The position numbers and the translations under genes were made by a program. Below, piece after piece: positions 42,442 through 50,060 of a stretch of 64,000 nucleotides of DNA; the first letter of the stretch is position 1; every line of letters starts with the position of its first letter. The stretch is taken from assembly GCF_022026395.1 (NCBI RefSeq), contig NZ_CP041767.1:1623501-1687500 (forward strand), given 5' to 3'. Under the pieces are notes generated by a model. That model searched no databases, was not told where the DNA came from, and worked only from the letters and a program-made list of their open reading frames with translations. The stretch comes from Brevibacillus brevis (lineage in GTDB: Bacteria; Bacillota; Bacilli; Brevibacillales; Brevibacillaceae).

Positions 42442-43077
42442 ATGCAGGAAGAGCAGCTAGACATATTTGATGAAGCAGGGCGGCACATCGGGGTAGAAGC
42501 GCGTAGCGAAGTACATCGGTTGGGGCTGTGGCACCAAACCTTTCACTGCTGGATTTATCGCGTAGTAAATGACCAGATCGAAATGTTGTTCCAAAAAAGA
42601 CATCCACAAAAGGATACTTGTCCGGATCTGCTCGACATTACCTCTGCCGGTCATCTTCTCGCTTCAGAACAGCCATGTGACGGCGTGCGGGAATTGGAGG
42701 AGGAGTTGGGCTTGTCCGTGAGCTTTGAGGAATTGGACAAGCTAGGCGTGATTCGTGATGTAATGGTTGCCCCCTCCATTATTGATAAGGAAATGTGCCA
42801 TACATTTTTGTATGAATGCGATCAACCCTTACGCGAGTATCGTGTACAAGAAGAAGAAGTCACAGGGCTGTTTTGGGTCAGTCTGCATGAGCTAGAGCGG
42901 TTGTTTGCGGGCGAGATCGGGCAGATGACGGTGAATGGATTTTTGCTAACGGAAAATGGTGAACCTAAAGATACAACGATGATTGCGGCCAAAGCTGACT
43001 TTGTACCACATGAAGTGCATTATTACCAGAAGGTGTTTGCAGCAGTGAAACTACGCTCAGCCAATCGAATGCCCTGA
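42442..43077 (+). CDS. Nudix hydrolase
   Basis: A 211-residue Nudix protein. The Nudix box is GHLLASE...RELEEELGL (about residues 73-94), with six instead of seven residues between the first Glu and Arg, as in IPP-isomerase-like YfcD-type members. The N-terminal segment (LDIFDEAGRHIGVEARSEVHRLGLWHQTFHCWIY) is typical of that group. The substrate, a nucleoside or isoprenoid diphosphate derivative, cannot be fixed. Start at 42442 chosen for GGGGTGG upstream. Monocistronic with terminator. Confidence 0.87.
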   Translation: MQEEQLDIFDEAGRHIGVEARSEVHRLGLWHQTFHCWIYRVVNDQIEMLFQKRHPQKDTCPDLLDITSAGHLLASEQPCDGVRELEEELGLSVSFEELDKLGVIRDVMVAPSIIDKEMCHTFLYECDQPLREYRVQEEEVTGLFWVSLHELERLFAGEIGQMTVNGFLLTENGEPKDTTMIAAKADFVPHEVHYYQKVFAAVKLRSANRMP

Positions 43078-43090
43078 TCGGAAAAACAAT

Positions 43091-43123
43091 GCCTCGCTTG
43101 TTATTTGACAAGACGAGGTTTTT
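43091..43123 (+). terminator. Rho-independent terminator
   Basis: Stem GCCTCG/CGAGGT region with inner TTGT/ACAA pairs and a five-T run after the Nudix gene. Confidence 0.8.
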
Positions 43124-43216
43124 CGTTAGTGGAGAAAGATGGTTCTCTCATGTGATATACTAAACAATGCTTTTTCACTGCTCGCGATCACGCATACATA
43201 GAGAGAGGAGATCGAG

Positions 43217-44653
43217 ATGAGACTTCAGATTATGATTGCCCTAATGCTCTCGACATTCCTTGCTGCGATGGAAGGAACCATTGTGAGTACAGCAGTACCG
43301 CGCATTACGAGCGATTTGGCAGGCTTTGAACAGGTGAGCTGGGTATACGCCATCTACATGCTTGCCACTGCCGTATCTGCCCCCATTTACGGCAAGCTGG
43401 CTGATTTATTTGGCCGAAAAAACGTATTGTTAATCGGAATCGGCATCTTTTTGCTAGGTTCTACGCTCTGTGGAGTAGCGACTTCGATGTGGCAGCTCAT
43501 TGTTTTTCGTGCCATTCAAGGCTTGGGTGCAGGTTCAGTCATGCCCATTACGATGACCATTATCGGTGACTTGTACACGGAGCAGACTGCCAGAGCAAAA
43601 GCCCAGGGCTGGATTAGTGCTGTATGGGGACTTTCCGGTGTGGCAGGTCCGTTGGTCGGAGGGTTTTTGGTCGATACACTGACGTGGCGTTATATCTTTT
43701 TTCTTAACTTGCCTTTTGGACTTGTATCGTTTTTCATGCTCATCTTTTTGTACAAGGAAAAGCTTGCCGTCAAAGAAAAGCGCCATATCGATTATCCGGG
43801 CGCGCTTATTTTTTCGGTCGGAACCATCGCCTTGTTGTATGCCTTGTTAACAGGCAGCCAGAATCAATCCTGGACCAGTCCAGTGACGATTTCCTTGATC
43901 GTATTTGCTTTGGTGACCTATTTGGTGTTTGTATCGGTGGAGAAGAAATCGCCTGAGCCGCTGATTCCGCTTTCGCTTTTTACTAATCGAAATGTAACCA
44001 TGATCAATCTGCTGACGCTCTTGACCAATGGAATTGTAATCAGCATGGTGGTGTACTTGCCGATCTGGAGCCAGGGAGTCTTGGGAGAAAGTGCGACGAT
44101 GGCTGGCTTTGTCCTGACACCGATGCCGGTTTGCTGGACGATCGGCTCTATCCTTGCCGGGAACTTGTTAGGAAAGCTGCGAGCGGAACAGTTGTTTATC
44201 GCGGGGACAGCCGTTCTGACGGTAGCGACAACGTTGTTGAGCTTCCTTTCCGCTCACTCAGCGGGATACCTCATTTATGTGGCTGTGGGCTCAATTGGTT
44301 TGGGAATGGGACTCATTTCCCCGATCGTTATGGTAAAAATTCAATCGTCTGTTGCAGTCGACAAGAGGGGAACTGCCATTGCCCTCAATACATTCACGGG
44401 TACATTTAGCCAAACCTTCGGGGCTGCTGTATTCGGAATGTTGTTCAACATGGTAACTGTAGCAAGTGGTCATACGAATTTAGGGGCCTCGTTTGAACAC
44501 GGATCGGTCCCTGTGGCACAACTGGCACAAATCCGGGACTTATTGGCTAGTGGTGTTCATGTGGTCTTCACAGGCACCTTAGTGCTTGCGATAGGCAGCT
44601 TTATTCTGACGCTTTTGATCGCAAAAGGGAATCGAGTCAAGCAGACACACTAA
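43217..44653 (+). CDS. MFS multidrug exporter, DHA2 (14-helix, EmrB/QacA-like)
   Basis: Proton-driven exporter, 478 residues with about 14 membrane helices. It has the DHA2 start FLAAMEGTIVSTAVPRITSDL (motif D1), motif A GKLADLFGRKNVLL, FRAIQGLGAGSVMPITMTI (motif B) and GLSGVAGPLVGGFLVD (motif C, antiporter). GAGAGGAGA precedes the ATG. No regulator gene adjoins. Substrates are probably lipophilic compounds, not predictable in detail. Confidence 0.92.
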   Translation: MRLQIMIALMLSTFLAAMEGTIVSTAVPRITSDLAGFEQVSWVYAIYMLATAVSAPIYGKLADLFGRKNVLLIGIGIFLLGSTLCGVATSMWQLIVFRAIQGLGAGSVMPITMTIIGDLYTEQTARAKAQGWISAVWGLSGVAGPLVGGFLVDTLTWRYIFFLNLPFGLVSFFMLIFLYKEKLAVKEKRHIDYPGALIFSVGTIALLYALLTGSQNQSWTSPVTISLIVFALVTYLVFVSVEKKSPEPLIPLSLFTNRNVTMINLLTLLTNGIVISMVVYLPIWSQGVLGESATMAGFVLTPMPVCWTIGSILAGNLLGKLRAEQLFIAGTAVLTVATTLLSFLSAHSAGYLIYVAVGSIGLGMGLISPIVMVKIQSSVAVDKRGTAIALNTFTGTFSQTFGAAVFGMLFNMVTVASGHTNLGASFEHGSVPVAQLAQIRDLLASGVHVVFTGTLVLAIGSFILTLLIAKGNRVKQTH

Positions 44654-44660
44654 TTCGAAG

Positions 44661-44687
44661 ACGTCCGCCAAGTGCGGGCGTTTTTTT
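44661..44687 (+). terminator. Rho-independent terminator
   Basis: Short GC-rich stem (ACGTCCGC with GCGGGCGT) plus seven Ts, after the MFS gene. Confidence 0.82.
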
Positions 44688-44727
44688 AATATTTGGTTAC
44701 AGTTTTCCAAAAAATACAAACTTCGTA

Positions 44728-44756
44728 TTGCCAGCGGTTACATTCATCGATACTAT
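44728..44756 (+). promoter_or_regulatory. Sigma-A-type promoter
   Basis: TTGCCA, 17-bp spacer, TACTAT. The predicted transcript starts at about 44763, which places the first in-frame ATG (44765) at the very 5' end and favours the internal ATG at 44801. Confidence 0.6.
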
Positions 44757-44800
44757 TTTCCTAGATGCCCAATTTCTTGCAGACAGGAGTGCATGAGACG

Positions 44801-46051
44801 ATGGAGGAGATTCGCCCGGTTTCAATTGACGATATCGATGAGGTCGTTAGGATTGCAGCGATGAGCTACCCTGGAAGCAATCTTCTGGGTACAGAGAGCA
44901 GACAGCGTTTTGCGGACCGTGTAAAAGAAACGATCGAAAACGACCCACACGTCAGCTACCACGGCTGCTATCGGGATGGACGACTAGTGGGAATTATGAA
45001 ATGGTACGATTTCCCTATGAATGTTCACGGTACACCGCTCTTGACTGGCGGGATTGGGCTGGTCGCCGTAGACCTTTTGCATAAAAAGGAAAAGGTCGCC
45101 ATGTCGATGCTACAAGGTTTTCTTTCCAGCTACCGGGAACGGGGAATTTCGCTGGTCTCTCTCTATCCGTTTCGTGTTGATTTTTACAAGCAAATGGGGT
45201 TTGGAATAGGAACCAAGGTTCACCAATACAAATTCAAACCGTCTAGCCTGCCGTTTGTAGGAAAGGACAAAATCGTTTATATAGGAAAAGAGGACAAAGA
45301 AGAACTGTCTGCTTGCTATCATCGCATCGCCCGTCAAACCCATGGTATGATCAAGCGAACAGACCGAGAGTGGGACAGACTCCTCGATGTCCCTGAAATG
45401 ATTGTTGTCGGCTACAAAAAGGAAGGGAGATTAGGCGGCTATCTCGCTTTCCAGTTCCAGAGCGCTCATGAAAAAAATAAACTCGTCAACAACATAGAAG
45501 TAAGAGAGCTTCAATATGAGAGCCGCGAAGCATTTGCCCAACTGCTCTCTTTCCTGCGGAGTCAGGCCGATCAGATTCAACGGATCGAGTTCACGACACC
45601 GGACGAAGATTTTCACTTGTTGCTCTCTGATCCGGGCAATGGAACGGATTCGCTGTTGTGGAGCATTTATCATGAGAGCCATGTATCAGGAGTCGGTCTG
45701 ATGTATCGGATCATTGATGTGCCAGGATTTTTCCGTCAGCTGTCCCACCACCGTTTTGGTTCGGAAACAGTGAATGTAAAGCTGACGATCCGCGATTCGT
45801 TCCTGCCCGAGAATGAAGGAACATGGCTCATCAAGTTTGTCGATGGACGTCCGGAAGTAGGAGAGGCAGCGGAGTCAGACGTTTCGGTGCAGCTAGATAT
45901 TGCCGATTTTTCTTCACTCGTGATGGGGGTAGTAACTGTCCGCAAGCTGTATCAATACGGCCAGTTAGAGCTGGATACTCCAGAGAAGCTTCCCATTTTG
46001 GATAGGCTGTTTGCAGTTTCCGAGAAGCCGAGAAGTGTGACAACCTTCTAA
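44801..46051 (+). CDS. Eis-like GNAT N-acetyltransferase
   Basis: A 416-residue three-domain acetyltransferase of the Eis type: a GNAT domain (about 1-150, with LTGGIGLVAVDLLHKKEKVAMSMLQGFL as the acetyl-CoA loop region and YKQMGFGIG), a second GNAT-like domain, and a C-terminal SCP-2-like domain (LTIRDSFLPENEGTWLIKF; VQLDIADFSSLVMGVV). Eis proteins acetylate amines on aminoglycosides or polyamines, but bacillar members are mostly untested. Start set by AGGAG 11 bases upstream and by promoter position. Confidence 0.87.
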   Translation: MEEIRPVSIDDIDEVVRIAAMSYPGSNLLGTESRQRFADRVKETIENDPHVSYHGCYRDGRLVGIMKWYDFPMNVHGTPLLTGGIGLVAVDLLHKKEKVAMSMLQGFLSSYRERGISLVSLYPFRVDFYKQMGFGIGTKVHQYKFKPSSLPFVGKDKIVYIGKEDKEELSACYHRIARQTHGMIKRTDREWDRLLDVPEMIVVGYKKEGRLGGYLAFQFQSAHEKNKLVNNIEVRELQYESREAFAQLLSFLRSQADQIQRIEFTTPDEDFHLLLSDPGNGTDSLLWSIYHESHVSGVGLMYRIIDVPGFFRQLSHHRFGSETVNVKLTIRDSFLPENEGTWLIKFVDGRPEVGEAAESDVSVQLDIADFSSLVMGVVTVRKLYQYGQLELDTPEKLPILDRLFAVSEKPRSVTTF

Positions 46052-46140
46052 AAAGAAGATTCGTCACGTTTTTGACACATTTGGTTATCTTATTTTGCTT
46101 CCTCCCATATGTTGTTAGTAAATGGGAGGAGGCAGGTTTT

Positions 46141-46314
46141 ATGATCTTTTTAACACTCGTTATCTTTTTTGCGTTTCTTTTGATTGTTTGGGTGGTCGTT
46201 AGGCTCCTCTTCCGGCTGGAAAAGCATGATTCCATCACACATGATGAGAGGGAATTATGGAATCGCTTTCAGGTAAAAGAGCAGGAGATCAAATACCGAA
46301 AGCCCAAAAAATAA
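46141..46314 (+). CDS. Small single-pass membrane protein
   Basis: A 57-residue protein, not recognised. A strong membrane helix (FLTLVIFFAFLLIVWVVVRLLF, residues about 3-25) is followed by a charged tail ending KYRKPKK. GGGAGGAGG lies eight bases before the ATG, and a terminator follows, so expression is likely. The open frame begins earlier but without a ribosome site. Confidence 0.6.
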   Translation: MIFLTLVIFFAFLLIVWVVVRLLFRLEKHDSITHDERELWNRFQVKEQEIKYRKPKK

Positions 46315-46315
46315 A

Positions 46316-46351
46316 AAGAAAGGCGCCAAAGTGACAGGCGCTCTTTCTTTT
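46316..46351 (+). terminator. Rho-independent terminator
   Basis: Stem GAAAGGCGCC with GGCGCTCTTTC (one bulge), A run before and T run after. Confidence 0.75.
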
Positions 46352-46392
46352 GCGTGTTACCCCACTATGAGAAGAGAAAGAAGGAGAAAACA

Positions 46393-46869
46393 ATGCCGGG
46401 TAGATCAGAGGGGCATCAACGTGAATTTTTTCGCTTACGACTAGAATACGCCCTCTGTGCAGACATGACTATTGTGCTGGTCAAAGGGAAGACCATGGAG
46501 ATTGGGAGCACGCAGGTTTTGATCGAGGATATTGGGGCAGGTGGACTTCGTTTTCTCTCTCATCTCAAAATGCCAGCAAATGACCAGCTCGTTCTGCAGT
46601 TTGCGACGGAATTGTGCGGACAGGCTCTGAAAATGTACGGCCACGTAGTTCGCACGATTCCGTGGGAAACGGACTATTACGAATACGCTGTACGGTTTAC
46701 GATGGAAGAGGAACAACATCTGGAGATTAATCGCTTGGTAAACCGACTGGCGATCCGCTATCGGCAGAAACGCACAGCAACAGAAGGACGTTTCTTTAAA
46801 GGTGATCGCCAGGCATTTTTAAAAGAGTTGGCCCAAGCAAGTCTTTCGATGCGAGCCAGTGAAGCATAG
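46393..46869 (+). CDS. PilZ-domain protein
   Basis: A 158-residue protein with a PilZ fold, the usual c-di-GMP receptor module. The RxxxR-like segment QREFFRLRLEY (about residues 10-20) and the D/NxSxxG-like IEDIGAGGLRF (about 42-52) are present, with Gly for Ser in the second motif. Binding of c-di-GMP is therefore plausible but not certain. Start at 46393 follows AAGGAG by six bases. Single gene, so its partner is unknown. Confidence 0.8.
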   Translation: MPGRSEGHQREFFRLRLEYALCADMTIVLVKGKTMEIGSTQVLIEDIGAGGLRFLSHLKMPANDQLVLQFATELCGQALKMYGHVVRTIPWETDYYEYAVRFTMEEEQHLEINRLVNRLAIRYRQKRTATEGRFFKGDRQAFLKELAQASLSMRASEA

Positions 46870-46917
46870 ACAATAAGGCTTTCTGTTGTGCGAATACACG
46901 ACGGAGAGCTTTTTTGT

Positions 46918-46946
46918 TTGACATAATATAAACGCGGTGATAAGTT
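46918..46946 (+). promoter_or_regulatory. Probable sigma-A promoter
   Basis: A perfect TTGACA at 46918-46923, a 17-bp spacer and TAAGTT as -10, upstream of the DUF2087 gene. An additional TATAAT at 46950 is too far for this -35. Confidence 0.5.
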
Positions 46947-46985
46947 ATCTATAATAAGTCAAACGAATAAAGGTTGTGTTTATAG

Positions 46986-48128
46986 ATGAGTCTTCATGAA
47001 GCATTTTGGAGCGCTTCTCTTCAAGAATGGAAGCAAGGTTACATCGAACAAGATGAACATTTCATGTGTTTGCTCTGTGGGGAACAGGTGGAGAAAGGAA
47101 TCATTTATCCGGTGGAGGGTGTCCTGTACGAAGCGTCCCGCTTTATGCGCCATCATATCGAGGTTGCGCACGGTTCTGTCTTTACCCACCTGAGCCAGTT
47201 GGATAAACGATTGACTGGCTTGTCTGATCATCAAGTTAATTTGCTTCGCCTTTTTTACCAAGGAAAGACAGACGCCGAGGTTCAATCTGAAATGGGGATC
47301 GGCAGTGCATCAACGATCCGTAATCACCGCTTTGCACTCAAGGAAAAAGAACGTCAGGCCAAGGTATTTCTGGTCATGATGGAATTATTGCATGAAGCGG
47401 ATAAAAATCAATCGTCCAATGATGCCAAATCAAGCAAGCAAAAGAACACCTCGAAAGATGGCGATGCCGCTGAGTATGTCGCGATCGTAAAGAAATTCCT
47501 GCCAAATGGATTATCAGGTCGATTAGAGCGCTTCCCGCGCAAGCAAAAGCATAAACTCATCCTACTCGAAGAGATTTCTAAAAAATTTGAGCTTGATCGT
47601 TTCTACACCGAGCGGGAAGTGAATGAGATTTTGGAAGGTCTCTATGACGATTATGTGACCTTGCGGAGATATTTAGTCGATGTGGGTTTGATGGATAGAC
47701 AGGCGGACGGCAGTCAATATTGGCGGATCGCTGTGGAAAATGAAGGAGAGGAGCGGGGGGCTCAGCAGATGAATCGCAAGCAAGAGCTCAAGCAGATGTA
47801 CAAGGAAGTAGAAACCGATGCAGGCGTTTATCAAATAAAAAACAAGCAAAATGACAAAGTCTTCATCGCCAGAACGAATAACCTAAAAACGATCAACGGT
47901 AGAAAGTTCATGCTTCAGCATGGCTCGCATCCGAATCGTGAACTGCAAAAAGACTGGGATAAATACGGTTCGGACGCTTTCGAAATCGAAGTGCTAGAGA
48001 AGGTTGAAAAGAAAGACCATCCGTATTTTGATCTGAAGGATGCCCTGGAAAAACTCGAAGATAAGTGGATGAAAAAGCTGGCGCCATATGGTGATCGAGG
48101 CTATCACGTGCAAAAGGATCCGTCCTAG
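46986..48128 (+). CDS. Regulator-like fusion: LuxR-like HTH + DUF2087 + degenerate GIY-YIG
   Basis: A 380-residue multidomain protein. The N-terminus has a CxxC...HH stretch (MCLLCGEQVE...RHHIEVAH) that could bind zinc. Residues about 75-125 form a LuxR-like helix-turn-helix (LSDHQVNLLRLFYQGKTDAEVQSEMGIGSASTIRNHRF, quoted in part: KTDAEVQSEMGIGSASTI). Residues about 165-250 match DUF2087 (KHKLILLEEISKKFELDRFY, YVTLRRYLVDVGLMDR). The C-terminal 90 residues resemble a GIY-YIG nuclease (GVYQIKNKQNDKVFIA, LQKDWDKYGSDAFEIEVLE), but YIG is FIA. Probably a DNA-binding regulator; nuclease activity is doubtful. Confidence 0.8.
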   Translation: MSLHEAFWSASLQEWKQGYIEQDEHFMCLLCGEQVEKGIIYPVEGVLYEASRFMRHHIEVAHGSVFTHLSQLDKRLTGLSDHQVNLLRLFYQGKTDAEVQSEMGIGSASTIRNHRFALKEKERQAKVFLVMMELLHEADKNQSSNDAKSSKQKNTSKDGDAAEYVAIVKKFLPNGLSGRLERFPRKQKHKLILLEEISKKFELDRFYTEREVNEILEGLYDDYVTLRRYLVDVGLMDRQADGSQYWRIAVENEGEERGAQQMNRKQELKQMYKEVETDAGVYQIKNKQNDKVFIARTNNLKTINGRKFMLQHGSHPNRELQKDWDKYGSDAFEIEVLEKVEKKDHPYFDLKDALEKLEDKWMKKLAPYGDRGYHVQKDPS

Positions 48129-48442
48129 TCTCGTCCATCACCCAGCATGCGGAAGCGCTCCAAGTGATCCCACAGACCTTCCTTTTGCAAGATCTGGATT
48201 TGCTTTTCGCCAAGTAAATCAAAATGCGGGAAGGGTGCACGGTTATGAATGTAGACGGGATCGAGTCCGTTGGCAAGGCACCAATCTGTCAGTAACGAAT
48301 AATTGGCACAGCCTACTTTTGTAACGGTTTTGATGCCAGGAAACCGTGGGTCTAGCCAATAATGCGTGAGAAATGCCAACTCGCCTCGACTAACGGCTTG
48401 CTTCCAACGGTTTAGTTCCTCTCGTGTAATCCCAAATGCCAC
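48125..48442 (-). CDS. Conserved hypothetical protein (YneQ-like)
   Basis: A 105-residue soluble protein starting MAFGITREELNRWKQAVSRG, with the segments AFLTHYWLDPRFPGIKTVTKVGCANYSLL and FPHFDLLGEKQIQILQKEGL. From memory this resembles B. subtilis YneQ, whose function is unknown. Its stop overlaps that of the convergent DUF2087 gene by 4 bp. The ribosome site is weak (GAGGAAAAG). It is monocistronic. Confidence 0.65.
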   Translation of the reverse strand: MAFGITREELNRWKQAVSRGELAFLTHYWLDPRFPGIKTVTKVGCANYSLLTDWCLANGLDPVYIHNRAPFPHFDLLGEKQIQILQKEGLWDHLERFRMLGDGRD

Positions 48443-48509
48443 TTTTCCTCATCCTTTGCAAAGCGATCGCGTTTCTCACTCATTAATAGCATGGAATGGT
48501 ATAAACGTC

Positions 48510-48555
48510 AAAAAGACAGTTCTCCTCGGGGATAGCCGACGAAAACTGTCTTTTT
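48510..48555 (-). terminator. Terminator of cwlJ-gerQ
   Basis: Perfect 12-bp stem AAAAAGACAGTT with AACTGTCTTTTT, 13 bp past the gerQ stop on the minus strand. Confidence 0.88.
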
Positions 48556-48567
48556 GTAATTGGTCGC

Positions 48568-49020
48568 TTACCGAACTCCTGTTGGAAGCTGAGGCGGGAT
48601 GTAATTCAACTCTTCATCCGCCGTGATGTAATCGGTGTTGACCATGAGGAGCAAATAGCGTTTGCCAGTTTGCGGATCGCTGATAATGATGTGGTCCCGG
48701 CCAGCTGTTTCGAGGACACCACGGAAAATTTTAGCGTTCCATTGGCTGTTGTTTTCAAATGTTTGGTACACTGTAATGACTTTGCCTCGGTTCAGGCGAA
48801 GGATGTTTTCGATGTACGACTCTTCCTGTACTTGCCCAGGGGTAATGGGCATTCCGGGAATCAAGGATCCGCTTGGTTGCATCGGAACCAGTTGAGGTTG
48901 CTGCTGCTGGATCATCTGCTGTTGTTGCTGAGGTATTCCGTATGGATACTGTGCGGATGGGTACATGTCGTAGCCGTATTGTTGTTGAGGGAAACCAGTG
49001 TAAGGCATTTGTTGACTCAT
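48568..49020 (-). CDS. gerQ: Spore coat protein GerQ
   Basis: Spore coat protein needed for Ca-dipicolinate germination, which retains CwlJ in the coat. The 150-residue product has a Gln/Pro/Tyr-rich N-terminal half (QQQQQMIQQQQPQ) and the conserved GerQ domain (ESYIENILRLNRGKVITVYQ; WNAKIFRGVLETAGRDHIII; DPQTGKRYLLLMVNTDYITADEE). GerQ is a known substrate of spore transglutaminase, consistent with the Gln and Lys content. AGGAGAGAG precedes the ATG. It lies 32 bp downstream of cwlJ, as in other Bacilli. Confidence 0.95.
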   Translation of the reverse strand: MSQQMPYTGFPQQQYGYDMYPSAQYPYGIPQQQQQMIQQQQPQLVPMQPSGSLIPGMPITPGQVQEESYIENILRLNRGKVITVYQTFENNSQWNAKIFRGVLETAGRDHIIISDPQTGKRYLLLMVNTDYITADEELNYIPPQLPTGVR

Positions 49021-49052
49021 GATGAACTCTCTCCTTTATCTATCTAATCCTT

Positions 49053-49475
49053 TTAATAGACGCGTGGACAATCTGCTGGTGTTGGAACGAAGAAGCAGTG
49101 TGCCTTATAGCGACCGGAGTTTTGTTGATCCCACCAGGTAGCTGGACAGTTTCCGGCAGGCCGGTAAAACCATAATGCGTTGCTAGCCGGACGGGTCTTT
49201 TCGCCATTGACTGCGCGCTGTGCCAATCGTCTTTCTTTATCTCTGGTCCGTTGATAGAAATACGGCTTTTGGACCGCTTCGAATCCTCCCGGAGATTGAT
49301 AGACCATGTCACGCATGCTGCGAATGTTTTTGAAGTCAAGGCAGTTACCTAAAATCCGATTTACCCCAACGTTGCCAACCATCAACATGCCCAACTCACC
49401 TTCACCCTCAGCCTCAGCTCGAATCAGTCTGGCAAGCATATCGACATCTTTGGAGTTCGCTTTGATGACGGCCAT
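49053..49475 (-). CDS. cwlJ: Spore cortex-lytic enzyme CwlJ
   Basis: Cell wall hydrolase that degrades spore cortex during germination, acting in the coat. The 140-residue product begins MAVIKANSKDVDMLARLIRAEAEGEGELGM, with the catalytic Glu in RAEAEGEGELG, and contains NRILGNCLDF, MVYQSPGGFEAV and the terminal CPATWWDQQNSGRYKAHCFFVPT typical of the Hydrolase_2 family. The start is placed at 49475 because AAGGAGG lies seven bases upstream. It forms an operon with gerQ. A CATATATT upstream (minus strand, near 49515) may be part of a sigma-E-type promoter, not certain. Confidence 0.95.
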   Translation of the reverse strand: MAVIKANSKDVDMLARLIRAEAEGEGELGMLMVGNVGVNRILGNCLDFKNIRSMRDMVYQSPGGFEAVQKPYFYQRTRDKERRLAQRAVNGEKTRPASNALWFYRPAGNCPATWWDQQNSGRYKAHCFFVPTPADCPRVY

Positions 49476-49561
49476 TGCTTCACCTCCTTCCCCAAAAATC
49501 ACAATAACAATATATGGGCGAATAATAGATTGGTGATTGGCCCGATAAATTTTTCATCAAG

Positions 49562-49590
49562 TTGACGTTTACGTAAACGGCAGTTACAAT
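49562..49590 (+). promoter_or_regulatory. MerR-type promoter with palindrome in the spacer
   Basis: TTGACG (49562) and TACAAT (49585) are separated by 17 bp, and the perfect palindrome GTTTACGTAAAC (49567-49578) lies in the spacer, where MerR dimers bind. The sequence resembles the LiuR operator type of fatty-acid and branched-chain amino acid catabolism genes (from memory). It drives the MerR, ligase and dehydrogenase operon. Confidence 0.75.
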
Positions 49591-49643
49591 CATGTTGTTC
49601 GGTAAATTTTGAATTTTACAAATGTAAGTAAGGGGCGCTGGAC

Positions 49644-50060
49644 ATGAGCAGAGAAGGAATACAGAAGGAAGAATCGTGGACCATCTCTGATCTTGCTCAA
49701 CAATTAGATGTCAGCACCAGAACGATTCGGTACTACGAAGAGCTCGGCTTGATTTTCCCCAGTCGGACAGAGAAGGGAAGCAGGTACTACAACCGCAAGG
49801 ATCGTGCCAGGCTGCGACTCATTCTGCGAGGGAAGCGCTTCGGATTTTCGTTGGATCAGATTCGCGAGATGATTGAGCTGTTCGACGAGGACCGTACAGG
49901 TCGGGCGCAGCTTTTGCGAACGATTGAGTACGGCAACCAAAAGCTGGCTGAGATCGACGAGAAAATCATGGAACTCCGACAACTGAGAGAAGACATTCTC
50001 GTCTACAAGCAAAACTTTGAACAAAAATTGCTTGAAGAAAATGAGGAGGAGAAACGATGA
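49644..50060 (+). CDS. MerR-family regulator, LiuR-like
   Basis: A 138-residue regulator: MerR helix-turn-helix (WTISDLAQQLDVSTRTIRYYEELGLIFPSRTEKGSRYYNR at about 12-50, quoted in part: STRTIRYYEELGLIFPSR), then a dimerisation coiled coil (KLAEIDEKIMELRQLREDILVYKQ). No cysteine metal site is present, so it is of the LiuR/acyl-CoA-metabolism type rather than a metal sensor. First gene of an operon, overlapping the ligase gene by 4 bp; likely autoregulated by the spacer palindrome. Confidence 0.9.
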   Translation: MSREGIQKEESWTISDLAQQLDVSTRTIRYYEELGLIFPSRTEKGSRYYNRKDRARLRLILRGKRFGFSLDQIREMIELFDEDRTGRAQLLRTIEYGNQKLAEIDEKIMELRQLREDILVYKQNFEQKLLEENEEEKR

